Below, in pieces: positions 14,053 to 22,455 of a stretch of 22,499 bases of DNA. Below the pieces are notes generated by a model that was not told where the DNA came from, did not search any database, and saw nothing but the letters and a program-made list of their open reading frames with translations. The translations under genes were made by a program, and so were the position numbers. Each line of letters starts with the position of its first letter. The stretch's first letter is position 1. Source of the DNA: an uncultured Brevinema sp. (GTDB lineage: Bacteria > Spirochaetota > Brevinematia > Brevinematales > Brevinemataceae). The stretch lies in the NCBI GenBank assembly GCA_947036575.1, contig CAMQSH010000011.1, positions 1 through 22,499 on the forward strand, written 5' to 3'.

Positions 14053-14688
14053 GTGGTTTTTTGTAATCAATTATGGATAGATAATCAAGATATTATTCAA
14101 AAAATTATTTCTATGGATTTTATACAGGATATGTTCGATGGTTCTTTGAGTGATGAGCGATTTCATTATTATATAGAACAAGATATTCATTATCTTAATG
14201 ATTATGCGAGAGCTAATGCTCATTTAATGGCTAAATCAGAAAACACAGAACAATTGAAATTCTTTTTAGAATCAGCAGATGCTAGCTTTAAGGAACAAGA
14301 AAGAGTGCATGGGCATTATACTATCCAATCTAGGTATTCTCAAAAACACACCCTAACTCTAGCTTTTAAAAACTATAGTAATTTTATTTTATACCATACC
14401 TCTAGTAAAGCGCTTCCTGTGGGTTATGCGAGTATTATGGCGTGTCCATGGTTATATGTGTATCTAGGAGAGTGGTTTTCTGCTAAAAAATTTAATAATA
14501 CAAAATATCAATATTGGTTTGAGGCTAATTGTACTATAGAAGTACAAAAATGGCTAATAAGACAAAAACGATATTTAGAAAATTTTGCTCAAGATTATCC
14601 TATTTATCAAGAAGAGATGAAAAAATTATTTAGAGAGGCTTTGTTTTTAGAATATGAATTTTGGAATGATGCTTATTTATTAAAATAA
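14053..14688 (+). CDS. tenA: TenA-family thiaminase II / aminopyrimidine aminohydrolase
   Basis: 211 aa. Hydrolyses aminopyrimidine breakdown products of thiamin to HMP for salvage. Catalytic positions match B. subtilis TenA: Asp44 (IEQDIHYLNDYAR), Cys131 (MACPWLYVY) and Glu200 (LFLEYEFWNDAY). The start is taken as GTG at 14053 because GGAGG lies 5 bases before it and the promoter is only about 20 bases further up; an in-frame ATG at 14041 would add four residues. No other thiamin gene or THI-box riboswitch is seen nearby. It is divergent from nadE. Confidence 0.88.
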   Translation: MVFCNQLWIDNQDIIQKIISMDFIQDMFDGSLSDERFHYYIEQDIHYLNDYARANAHLMAKSENTEQLKFFLESADASFKEQERVHGHYTIQSRYSQKHTLTLAFKNYSNFILYHTSSKALPVGYASIMACPWLYVYLGEWFSAKKFNNTKYQYWFEANCTIEVQKWLIRQKRYLENFAQDYPIYQEEMKKLFREALFLEYEFWNDAYLLK

Positions 14689-14848
14689 TATTTAATAATA
14701 ATAGTAAATAAAAAATTAAATTTTTAGGATTGTTTTTTAATTTGATAAAATAAATCTTTTTAAACAAAAACATACCCTAATAATACTATCATATATTTAG
14801 TGAAAAACAGGTATAGAAAACAATTAGTTTTTATCAGGAGAATTTATA
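14689..14848. other. 160-base AT-rich intergenic region before the barrel gene
   Basis: Almost pure A/T apart from short patches. No strong terminator hairpin follows tenA and no convincing -35/-10 pair with proper spacing was found. CAGGAG at its end is the ribosome site of the next gene. Confidence 0.5.
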
Positions 14849-15541
14849 ATGAAAATAGCTTTATTAGCAATCCTTTTTACAGCTTCTTTCATACACACTC
14901 AGGAATCTGTGGATATTGTAAACACAATAAATCAAGAGTCTCAAAAAAAAGAGAAAAAACCTTATGTTTATCAGCCTCATAGCATAGGGATTTCTACTCG
15001 TTTAGGAGCAGCTCATCGTTTCAATGTTTATCAAAACTCCTCTGTGTTTTTGAGTACTACTACTTTAGATTTTTATGCTGGTAAAAGAATTGGAAAAACA
15101 AAATATAATTCTCTTATTCAATTTCGCCTTTCTACTCCTGTGAGTTCTGATTATAGCACTATATTTCCTATGTTTAATGAATTTCGTTGGGGATTATTGT
15201 TGGGGGGGTCTCAATATGCTTTTGATTATAGAACAGAACAAGGCACAGGTTGGTCAACATTAATTAATGGTGGGATGAGCTTTGACTTGCCTACTATTCC
15301 TCGTTTTGATGATTTAATGAGTAGTGTTCTTATTGTTGGAGTAGAATTAGATTTCAAATCAATTTATAATTTTAGCAAATATAATGCGATCACCTTTGGT
15401 CTCAATTTAGGATATCATGTGAGCTATACTTTTAGACCTGATGTATCTCTTGATAATGAAGGCTTTGCTCTACCTATTCCTCAGGGTCTATATATTGAGC
15501 ATGCTTTTGTTTGGGGTTTTAGTGTAGGAGTTTTGTTTTAA
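14849..15541 (+). CDS. Putative outer-membrane beta-barrel protein, function unknown
   Basis: 230 aa. The signal peptide MKIALLAILFTASFIHTQ is followed by a short charged stretch (QESQKKEKKPY), then repeated amphipathic strands with alternating hydrophobic/polar residues and aromatic girdles (SIGISTRLGAAHRFNVY, NEFRWGLLLGGSQYAFDY, AITFGLNLGYHVSYTF). It ends AFVWGFSVGVLF, a final strand with terminal Phe as in many BAM-inserted proteins. No named family is recognised. A run of seven G (15202-15208) encodes Gly119-Gly120. It is followed 41 bases later by a lipoprotein gene, probably co-transcribed. Confidence 0.72.
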   Translation: MKIALLAILFTASFIHTQESVDIVNTINQESQKKEKKPYVYQPHSIGISTRLGAAHRFNVYQNSSVFLSTTTLDFYAGKRIGKTKYNSLIQFRLSTPVSSDYSTIFPMFNEFRWGLLLGGSQYAFDYRTEQGTGWSTLINGGMSFDLPTIPRFDDLMSSVLIVGVELDFKSIYNFSKYNAITFGLNLGYHVSYTFRPDVSLDNEGFALPIPQGLYIEHAFVWGFSVGVLF

Positions 15542-15582
15542 AAATTAATAGTAAAATAATTACTAAATATAAGGAAGAAATA

Positions 15583-16617
15583 ATGAAAAAACACTTTTTA
15601 ATACCAGCAATGTTTTTATTTTTAGGATGTTCTATCATCGCAACACCTATAGAAAACGGTGATGTAATACCATCTACATGGCATGGGTATTATAATAGCT
15701 CAGCGACACCAAATTTTGATAATATTTCTTTTTCTCAATTTAAAATTGATGAAAATTTTATTAATATAAAATCAGGGAATTATTCTTCTGAAACAGGAGA
15801 GCCTTTACAAAATACAGCAGGTAGCTACAAAATTACAAAAACTTTAAAAAACACTCCAGAAGAATATCAAGTTCTTATTGTTGATGCTCTTGCTGATAAT
15901 CCTGTAGAGAGGATTTTTGGCTTGAAGAAAAAATCTCATACAGAAACTTATATTTCAGAACCTGTATTTTGGGAAGATGAAGAGCAGGATTTTACTCTTG
16001 ATTTTCAAGATTATCTCTATTCAGACACTTATGTAGACTTAAGTCCTGTTGATCCAAGCACATTAGATCCAAGTGAAGTAGTTTTATTTGATACTTTTTT
16101 AGAAAAAATGACGGGTGGAAAAGCTGAGGAAACCTGGGTGCTTACACCAGTTGCGGGAAGTATTTCAATGGGATTCCTGAAAATAATAGGAATGGATGTG
16201 GGAAGTGAAGTTACCATTTATAAAGAATGTGTTAAAAATTCTGATGGTAGTCCAAAAATCGATAAAAATGGACAAAGAATATGGGGCTATGCTCATGGTA
16301 AAACTATAGGATTTAGGCCAAAACCGCACAATTATGCTATCTATTATACGCCTATTCCTGTAGTTGATACAGAAAATAAATATGGTATTTATTGGTTTCA
16401 AGGAAATTCAATCTTTGGGAATAGAGCTATTGAAATTCCTGTGATGGTTCATGAATCAAAAGGGATCAATAGAGCTTATAGTGGTGTAGTAAATGGTATA
16501 ACTTCTACAAAACCTTGGGATGCAGAAGAGGATTGGATTTATTTAGATAAATCTTCTTTGGATACTATACTGAAATACAATAATTTTATTGAAAGACAGA
16601 CAAAAATTATAAAATAA
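15583..16617 (+). CDS. Putative lipoprotein, function unknown
   Basis: 344 aa. MKKHFLIPAMFLFLGC is a lipoprotein signal with the lipobox LFLGC (Cys16). The mature part has a WHGYYNSSATPNFDNISFSQFKI beginning that resembles small calycin-like domains, a Pro/Asp-rich stretch (SPVDPSTLDPSE), a hydrophobic segment (GSISMGFLKIIGMDVGS) and many aromatic residues toward the end (YAIYYTPIPVV, YGIYWFQGNS). No family is recognised. AAGGAAG lies before the ATG; the gene follows the barrel gene and ends at a terminator. The pair may act together at the outer membrane, which is an inference from adjacency. Confidence 0.75.
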   Translation: MKKHFLIPAMFLFLGCSIIATPIENGDVIPSTWHGYYNSSATPNFDNISFSQFKIDENFINIKSGNYSSETGEPLQNTAGSYKITKTLKNTPEEYQVLIVDALADNPVERIFGLKKKSHTETYISEPVFWEDEEQDFTLDFQDYLYSDTYVDLSPVDPSTLDPSEVVLFDTFLEKMTGGKAEETWVLTPVAGSISMGFLKIIGMDVGSEVTIYKECVKNSDGSPKIDKNGQRIWGYAHGKTIGFRPKPHNYAIYYTPIPVVDTENKYGIYWFQGNSIFGNRAIEIPVMVHESKGINRAYSGVVNGITSTKPWDAEEDWIYLDKSSLDTILKYNNFIERQTKIIK

Positions 16618-16622
16618 TAAAC

Positions 16623-16656
16623 AAAAAAGACTATTCTTTAGGGGATAGTCTTTTTT
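16623..16656 (+). terminator. Intrinsic terminator after the barrel/lipoprotein pair
   Basis: Stem AAAAAAGACTAT (16623-16634) with ATAGTCTTTTTT (16645-16656), extended by a T-G and a C-G pair, loop about 6 bases, ending in T6. It separates this unit from gyrA. Confidence 0.9.
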
Positions 16657-16672
16657 GATTTGGTACGATAAA

Positions 16673-16701
16673 TTGTTTTTTTTAGACAATCGTGGTATAA
16701 T
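16673..16701 (+). promoter_or_regulatory. gyrA promoter
   Basis: TTGTTT (16673-16678), a 17-base spacer and TATAAT (16696-16701) with TG at 16693-16694 (extended -10). It starts just after the preceding terminator and about 38 bases before the gyrA ATG. Confidence 0.75.
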
Positions 16702-16738
16702 ATTAAAACATCTGAAATGTTATAATAAGGGAGTTTTC

Positions 16739-19261
16739 ATGAGTTTAGAGAACAATCATACAGGGGAGATCACCTCTTATTTTGAGAATGAGCTAGAAAC
16801 ATCATATTTGAATTATGCTTATAGTGTGATTACAGGAAGAGCTATTCCTGATGCTCGTGATGGTTTAAAACCAGTACACAGAAGAATATTATATTCTATG
16901 AATGAATTGGGCATTCATCATGATAAAAAAATGCGTAAATCCGCACACATGGTCGGTGATGTTTTAGGTAAGTACCACCCCCATGGTGATGCTTCTGTTT
17001 ATAATGCTGCTGTTCGTGTAGCACAAGATTTTTCTACTCGTTATCCTTTGATTGTTGGTCAAGGTAACTTTGGCTCTATTGATAATGATCCTCCTGCGGC
17101 GATGCGTTATACAGAATTAAAACTTTCTAAAGTATCACATTATATTTTGGAAGATCTCAAAAAAGATACTGTTGATTTTCGTGCTACTTATGATGATACA
17201 AGTGAAGAACCGTCTGTATTACCAGGTATGTTTCCACAATTGCTTTGTAATGGTACAGAAGGAATCGCGGTTGGATTTTCTACAGGGATTCCTCCTCATA
17301 ATTTAAAAGAAATTGTGCAAGCAACTTCTGCTTATTTAGATAATAGCGATATTAGTATAGAAGAATTGATGAAACATATCCAAGGTCCAGATTTTCCAAC
17401 AGGTGGACGTATTACGAATAGATCGAATATTGCTTCGATTTATCAAACAGGTAAAGGGTCTATCCGTGTCGCTGGTACTATAGAATGGGAAGAAAACACA
17501 CAAGCCTTAATTATTACAGAGATTCCTTATCAAACAATTAAATCTCGTATTGTTTCCGAAATAGTAATGCTTATTGCTGATGAAAAAAGTAAATATCTAA
17601 ATACCCTCAGACATGTTAAAGAAGTTCGTGATGAATCCTCCAAAGCTGGGATGCGTGTTGTTGTTGAAATGGGTAAAACAGGCGATGAGAGTATTGCTAA
17701 CAAAATCAAATCTATCCTTTATAAAGAAACTCGCTTAGAAATCAATGTATCTGTTAATATGGTTTCTCTGATTAAAAACAGACCTGAATTAATGACTTTG
17801 AAACAGTTAATTTCTTCTTTTGCAGAGCATAGAAGAACAGTTACTGATAGAAGACATCGTTTTGAAAAAAGAAAAGCAGAAGAACGATTGCATATTGTTG
17901 ATGGTTTGTTGATTGCACAAGCTTCTATTGATGAAGTAATAAAAGTTATTCGCGCTTCTACAGATGCAAAAACTGCACAAGAATCACTTATGCAAAAATT
18001 TATTCTTTCAGAGCTTCAATCCAAAGCTATCTTAGAAATGAGATTGCAAAGAATTACTTCTATGGAAGTAGAAAAACTAACTACAGAAAAAAGTGAACTA
18101 GAAGAAATTATTAATAGACTTAGAGAATTACTCGAAAACGCACAATTAAGAGATGCACTTATCAAAACAGAACTTGACGATATGTGTAAAGATCTTGGTG
18201 ATGATAGAAGAACACATTTTGGTAGTACTGATGCTGAACAACTTGATAATGAAGAGTTTATCGAAAATAAACCTATGCATATTGCTATTTCACACCAAGG
18301 TTATTTATTTGTAGAGATTGATCCTTCAAATAAGACAATGGGTAGAGGAAGTAAACGTACTGGTAATGCTACTGGTGGAAGAAAACTTGCTGAAGATGAT
18401 CATATAATGGCATCAGCTTCTTGTAATCTGAAAGATACTATCCTCTTCTTCTCCTCTAATGGTAAAGCATTCTCTATTAAAGGATATGAAATTTGTGGAT
18501 CAGATAGTGGTTCACAAGTACGTCATGTCAATAGTGTTGCTCGTTTAGAAGCTATGGAAGGTAATATCGCTGCAGTAATGTTTGTAGATCAATTTAGTGA
18601 AGATAATTATGTTGTATTTGCAACTAAATTTGGACAAGGTGTCCGTATTCCTCTCAGCCTATTCAGTAATATTTCTCGTGCTGGTGTTATTGCCCTTAAA
18701 CTAAAACCTGGAGATACCTTAATTACAGCTAAAAAAACATCTGGTAGTGATACCTTACTATTTGTCAAAAGAAAAGGTAAAGGATTTAAATTAGATGAAA
18801 ATCTATTTACTCCTCATAATAGAGGGGCTATGGGTGAAAGAGCTATTCGTGTTGAAGGTGAGCTAGATTCTGTCGTGGGAATGGCAGTAGATGAGCCTGA
18901 AAAAACAGTATTCTTTGTAACACAAATTGGACGTGGACGTCGTGTCAGTTCCAAAGATTTCTCTCAATTGAACAACAGGGGTGGTAAAGGATACAAATTA
19001 GTAACGCTTCGTGAGGGTGAATATGTAGCTGATTTTGCTTATGTACAAGAAGATGAAACTGTTTTTGTGGTAAGTAAATTAGGTCAACGAGCAACCTTAA
19101 AATGTTCTGAAATTACTAACTATGCATCACAATTATTAGTGATGAAAATTGATGATGAATTAACAGTTCTATCTGTTGCTCGAGAAGAAGATGAAGAATT
19201 AAAAGCATCCAAAGCAATTATAGAAGAACAAAATACTATAGAAGATTCTTTATATACCTAA
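16739..19261 (+). CDS. gyrA: DNA gyrase subunit A
   Basis: 840 aa. Type IIA topoisomerase cutting/rejoining subunit that pairs with GyrB. The breakage domain has DARDGLKPVHRRILYSM, GKYHPHGD and the catalytic Tyr124 in AAMRYTE; GQGNFGSIDNDPPAAMRYTE is of GyrA rather than ParC type. The C-terminal third is a beta-pinwheel of repeated blades. The usual GyrA box (QRRGGKG) is not in the first blade, where GRGSKRTGNATGG stands instead; a related NNRGGKG is at 745-751. At the quinolone pocket, E. coli Ser83 and Asp87 correspond to Ala85 and Asn89. The start at 16739 has AAGGGAG 5 bases upstream; the frame's 5' extension covers the promoter. gyrB is not adjacent, so a ParC role remains a minor alternative. 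Confidence 0.88.
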   Translation: MSLENNHTGEITSYFENELETSYLNYAYSVITGRAIPDARDGLKPVHRRILYSMNELGIHHDKKMRKSAHMVGDVLGKYHPHGDASVYNAAVRVAQDFSTRYPLIVGQGNFGSIDNDPPAAMRYTELKLSKVSHYILEDLKKDTVDFRATYDDTSEEPSVLPGMFPQLLCNGTEGIAVGFSTGIPPHNLKEIVQATSAYLDNSDISIEELMKHIQGPDFPTGGRITNRSNIASIYQTGKGSIRVAGTIEWEENTQALIITEIPYQTIKSRIVSEIVMLIADEKSKYLNTLRHVKEVRDESSKAGMRVVVEMGKTGDESIANKIKSILYKETRLEINVSVNMVSLIKNRPELMTLKQLISSFAEHRRTVTDRRHRFEKRKAEERLHIVDGLLIAQASIDEVIKVIRASTDAKTAQESLMQKFILSELQSKAILEMRLQRITSMEVEKLTTEKSELEEIINRLRELLENAQLRDALIKTELDDMCKDLGDDRRTHFGSTDAEQLDNEEFIENKPMHIAISHQGYLFVEIDPSNKTMGRGSKRTGNATGGRKLAEDDHIMASASCNLKDTILFFSSNGKAFSIKGYEICGSDSGSQVRHVNSVARLEAMEGNIAAVMFVDQFSEDNYVVFATKFGQGVRIPLSLFSNISRAGVIALKLKPGDTLITAKKTSGSDTLLFVKRKGKGFKLDENLFTPHNRGAMGERAIRVEGELDSVVGMAVDEPEKTVFFVTQIGRGRRVSSKDFSQLNNRGGKGYKLVTLREGEYVADFAYVQEDETVFVVSKLGQRATLKCSEITNYASQLLVMKIDDELTVLSVAREEDEELKASKAIIEEQNTIEDSLYT

Positions 19262-19282
19262 TTAGTTAGCATTGAGGCTAAA

Positions 19283-20725
19283 ATGACAAAAACAAAAATC
19301 GATTTCCCTTTTTATTCTATTATTAAAAATTTATTATTAATAAGTAGTGACAGTTTAGCATATTTAACTAGTATGTTTTTAGCTGTATATATTAGAAATA
19401 TGTTGCCAGAATTTCTCTATAATATTGATTTTCCAGGTTTTTCTACACAATCATATTTTTTACCTGAAACTTTTATATTTTTAATAATTATAATAATAGT
19501 TTTTATTTGGAATAGTTTATATCAAAAAAGACGATCTTTTTGGGAAGAGCTGTTGATGATATGGAAATCATTAATAATCACTAGTTTTATTTGTTATTTG
19601 TTTCTTTTTAATTTTAATGAATTGTTACCATTCATGAGTAGAATAGTGATTCTACTATTATTTATTTGTTTGATATTTATACTTCCTTTATATAGAATTA
19701 TATTAAAAAAGATATTATTTAATATTTCTTTTTGGAGAACTCCTATTGTTTTGATATGTAAAGAAGAAGATTTTGATAAGACTATTAAAATAGCACATGA
19801 TTTTTATAAAGATTTTTATTTGGGTTTTATCCCTGTTGGATTTTTAATAGAAAAAACTAGGCAAAAAGAAGTGTTGTTTTTAGAAGAACAACTGCCTATA
19901 TACAATGATATTAAACAAATACCATCCTATGCTACTGTTTTTATTATAGAAGATGTTTTAGCACATGACCCACTATTAATATCTTATTTATATAGTTATT
20001 ATAGAAAATTATATATGCTTTCTTATAAAAATATCATAGGAACTAAGGGTAGCTATTTGTTTTCAGAACGGTTGTTTATACTCACTGTGGAAAATCAATT
20101 AAACTCTATTTTATCTCAATTAATAAAATTTCTTATGGATCGAATCCTTAGTGTAATTTTTTTACTTCTATTATGTCCACTTTTTATTATTATTGCTATT
20201 TTATTAAAAATATTATCACCAGGTCCTATTTTTTATAGTCATGAAAGAATAGGTAAAAATGGTAAGAAATTTAAAATCTGGAAATTTCGTACCATGTATA
20301 TGGATGCAGATCAAAAATTACAACAATTATTAGTAACAAATAAAGAATTACAAAAAGAATGGGATACTTTCTTCAAACTAAAAAATGATCCAAGAATTGT
20401 GCCTATAGGTTCTTTTTTAAGAAAATATAGTTTAGATGAATTACCTCAATTATTTAATGTAGTGAATGGCACTATGAGTATTGTTGGTCCCAGACCTTTT
20501 GTAGAAGGTGAGATAGAAAGCCTAAATGCTTCTTTACTGCCTTTGTATGCACAGGTAAAACCTGGATTGACAGGGTTGTGGCAAGTTAGTGGTAGAAATG
20601 AAATTGATCGATTGGAAAGAATGAATATTGATGTATGGTATATCCAAAATTGGAGTCCTAGTTTAGATCTATTGATCTTGTTGAATACTCCTTTAGCAGT
20701 ATTAAGTGCTCGAGGGGCTAGTTAA
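19283..20725 (+). CDS. Polyprenyl-phosphate sugar phosphotransferase (WbaP/ExoY type)
   Basis: 480 aa. Transfers a sugar-1-phosphate to undecaprenyl phosphate at the inner membrane, the first step of O-antigen, capsule or other polysaccharide synthesis; the sugar cannot be told. About four hydrophobic helices lie in the first ~145 residues, then a soluble stretch, another membrane helix near 285-310 (ILSVIFLLLLCPLFIIIAIL), and the catalytic domain: SPGPIFYSHERIGKNGKKF (from 312), IWKFRTM, LRKYSLDELPQLFNV, MSIVGPRPF and PGLTGLWQVSGR. This is the full bacterial sugar-transferase signature. It starts 22 bases after gyrA with GAGG upstream, so it may be read from the gyrA promoter. No other glycan gene is in the window. 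Confidence 0.9.
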   Translation: MTKTKIDFPFYSIIKNLLLISSDSLAYLTSMFLAVYIRNMLPEFLYNIDFPGFSTQSYFLPETFIFLIIIIIVFIWNSLYQKRRSFWEELLMIWKSLIITSFICYLFLFNFNELLPFMSRIVILLLFICLIFILPLYRIILKKILFNISFWRTPIVLICKEEDFDKTIKIAHDFYKDFYLGFIPVGFLIEKTRQKEVLFLEEQLPIYNDIKQIPSYATVFIIEDVLAHDPLLISYLYSYYRKLYMLSYKNIIGTKGSYLFSERLFILTVENQLNSILSQLIKFLMDRILSVIFLLLLCPLFIIIAILLKILSPGPIFYSHERIGKNGKKFKIWKFRTMYMDADQKLQQLLVTNKELQKEWDTFFKLKNDPRIVPIGSFLRKYSLDELPQLFNVVNGTMSIVGPRPFVEGEIESLNASLLPLYAQVKPGLTGLWQVSGRNEIDRLERMNIDVWYIQNWSPSLDLLILLNTPLAVLSARGAS

Positions 20726-20758
20726 TATATCTCAAATAATAACAAGGGAGACTGTACG

Positions 20759-21865
20759 ATGAAAAAAACAATGTATCTTATAGTGTTAAGTGTTTTCACA
20801 TTAATTTCGAATGTTTTATATGGTGCTCAAAATCAAATTGCTATTTTAGCAGGTGGATGTTTTTGGTGTATAGAGGCTGATCTTGAAAAACTAGAAGGTG
20901 TTCTAGATGTAACATCAGGTTATACAGGTGGACAAGAGGTCAATCCTACTTATAAACAAGTTTCTGCTGGTCAAACTCGACATAGAGAAGCAGTGCGAGT
21001 AGAGTTTAATGCTGATATTATTTCTTATAAACAAATATTAAATGCTTTTCTTCGTACAATAGATCCTACAGATGCTAGTGGTTCTTTTGTTGATAAAGGG
21101 TATCAGTATACTGCTGCTATTTACACTTCTTCTGAAGAACAAAAAGAAGTTGCCCTTACTTTTATTAAAAAAATGTCACAATCTCCTTATTTTTCAAATA
21201 AGAAAATAGCGATAGATGTTCAGCCTATAGCTCCTTTTTACATTGCAGAAGAATACCATCAAGATTATGCTAAGAAAAATTCGTTTCAATATTCTTTTTA
21301 TAGAGCTCGCTCTGGAAGAGATCAGTATATAAAAAAAGTTTGGGATCAAATCCCTCAAGAGTTTTTTCTAGCACAGGAGAACCTTATGAAAGAAGTCTCT
21401 ATAAGAAATATAGAAATGGAAGAAAAATATGCTAAATTTGTTAAACCTTCGGATCAAGAATTAAAAGTAAAATTAACACCAGAACAGTATAGAGTTACCC
21501 AAAAAAATGGAACAGAAACACCTTTTGATAATGAGTATGATAAAAATACAGAAAGAGGTATTTATGTAGATATTGTTTCTGGGGAACCGCTTTTTTCTTC
21601 ACGAGATAAGTTTGATTCAAAAACAGGATGGCCTAGTTTCTTTGTTCCTCTTTCAGATCATTTTATTGTAGAGAAAGATGATTTTATCCTTTTTATGCGT
21701 AGAACAGAAGTTCGTTCTCGTTACGCTGACTCTCATTTAGGACATGTATTTAATGACGGGCCTAATGGAGGATTGAGATATTGTATGAATAGTGCAGCAT
21801 TACGATTTGTTCCACGAGATCAAATGGAAAAAGAAGGTTATGGTGATTATCTATCACAAGTATAA
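20759..21865 (+). CDS. msrAB: Exported methionine sulfoxide reductase MsrA-MsrB fusion
   Basis: 368 aa. Reduces both epimers of methionine sulfoxide. The signal peptide MKKTMYLIVLSVFTLISNVLYG predicts a periplasmic enzyme. The MsrA domain (about 27-195) has AGGCFWC with catalytic Cys34, SGYTGG and AEEYHQDYAKKN. The MsrB domain (about 235-362) has LTPEQYRVTQ, TGWPSF, DSHLGHVFNDGP and catalytic Cys342 in RYCMNSAALRF; the zinc-binding CxxC pairs of many MsrBs are absent. Only three cysteines occur in the protein (34, 37, 342), so usual resolving cysteines are not evident. AAGGGAG lies before the ATG. No thioredoxin-like domain or partner is seen next to it. Confidence 0.94.
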   Translation: MKKTMYLIVLSVFTLISNVLYGAQNQIAILAGGCFWCIEADLEKLEGVLDVTSGYTGGQEVNPTYKQVSAGQTRHREAVRVEFNADIISYKQILNAFLRTIDPTDASGSFVDKGYQYTAAIYTSSEEQKEVALTFIKKMSQSPYFSNKKIAIDVQPIAPFYIAEEYHQDYAKKNSFQYSFYRARSGRDQYIKKVWDQIPQEFFLAQENLMKEVSIRNIEMEEKYAKFVKPSDQELKVKLTPEQYRVTQKNGTETPFDNEYDKNTERGIYVDIVSGEPLFSSRDKFDSKTGWPSFFVPLSDHFIVEKDDFILFMRRTEVRSRYADSHLGHVFNDGPNGGLRYCMNSAALRFVPRDQMEKEGYGDYLSQV

Positions 21866-21925
21866 GTGCCAAGAAAATCAAAAATACGATATAACGCCGT
21901 AAAGATTATATAGTAGGAAAATCAT

Positions 21926-22351
21926 ATGTTGATTAGAGAATTTGAAACTGACGATTTAGATAGGGTAATGAAAATATGGCTTGAAAGTAATATAAAATCA
22001 CATCACTTTATTGACGAAAGTTACTGGCAAGGAAATTATGACTTTGTAAAAGATTTATTATTAAAGTCTCCGGTGTATATTTACCAAGAATGTAAAACTA
22101 TAGTTGGCTTTGTTGGCTTGGTAGATAGCTATATTGGAGGAATATTTGTAGATGCAAACAATCAATCAAAAGGCATAGGAAAAGCATTACTAGATTATAT
22201 AAAAAAGCAGCACAAAGAATTAAATTTACAAGTCTATAAAAAAAACATTCGCGCTATTGATTTTTATAAAAGAGAAAGATTTTTAGTTGTAAAAGAACAA
22301 ATTGATACAAACACTAATGAAATAGAGCTTGTAATGAATTGGAGCAAATAA
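21926..22351 (+). CDS. GNAT-family N-acetyltransferase
   Basis: 141 aa. Transfers an acetyl group from acetyl-CoA to an amine; the substrate is unknown. The sequence opens MLIREFETDDLDRVMKIWLE, typical of small GNATs; the acetyl-CoA loop is GGIFVDANNQSKGIGKALLDYI with the Q/RxxGxG core at 80-85, and NIRAIDFYKRERF is the usual C-terminal motif. It resembles the YiaC/YjaB type of short GNAT. TAGGA lies before the ATG, 60 bases after msrAB, and the gene ends ahead of a terminator. It has no evident functional link to its neighbours. Confidence 0.85.
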   Translation: MLIREFETDDLDRVMKIWLESNIKSHHFIDESYWQGNYDFVKDLLLKSPVYIYQECKTIVGFVGLVDSYIGGIFVDANNQSKGIGKALLDYIKKQHKELNLQVYKKNIRAIDFYKRERFLVVKEQIDTNTNEIELVMNWSK

Positions 22352-22425
22352 CTGCTCAACAGAGATGATTTATTCCCCTCTCAAAAATAAAAACTTCTAT
22401 AGAAAAAAATAACAAATAAAAAATT

Positions 22426-22455
22426 AAAACTACCTCATTATAAGGTGGTTTTTTT
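22426..22455 (+). terminator. Intrinsic terminator after the acetyltransferase gene
   Basis: Stem AAAACTACCT (22426-22435) with AGGTGGTTTT (22443-22452), including one T-G pair, a 7-base loop and a continuing T-run. It closes the gyrA-to-GNAT stretch. Confidence 0.85.

Noticed and set aside
16721..16726. Second TATAAT with extended TG just before gyrA
   Set aside because: Transcription would begin inside the gyrA ribosome-binding site; the site at 16696-16701 has better spacing to both -35 and ATG.
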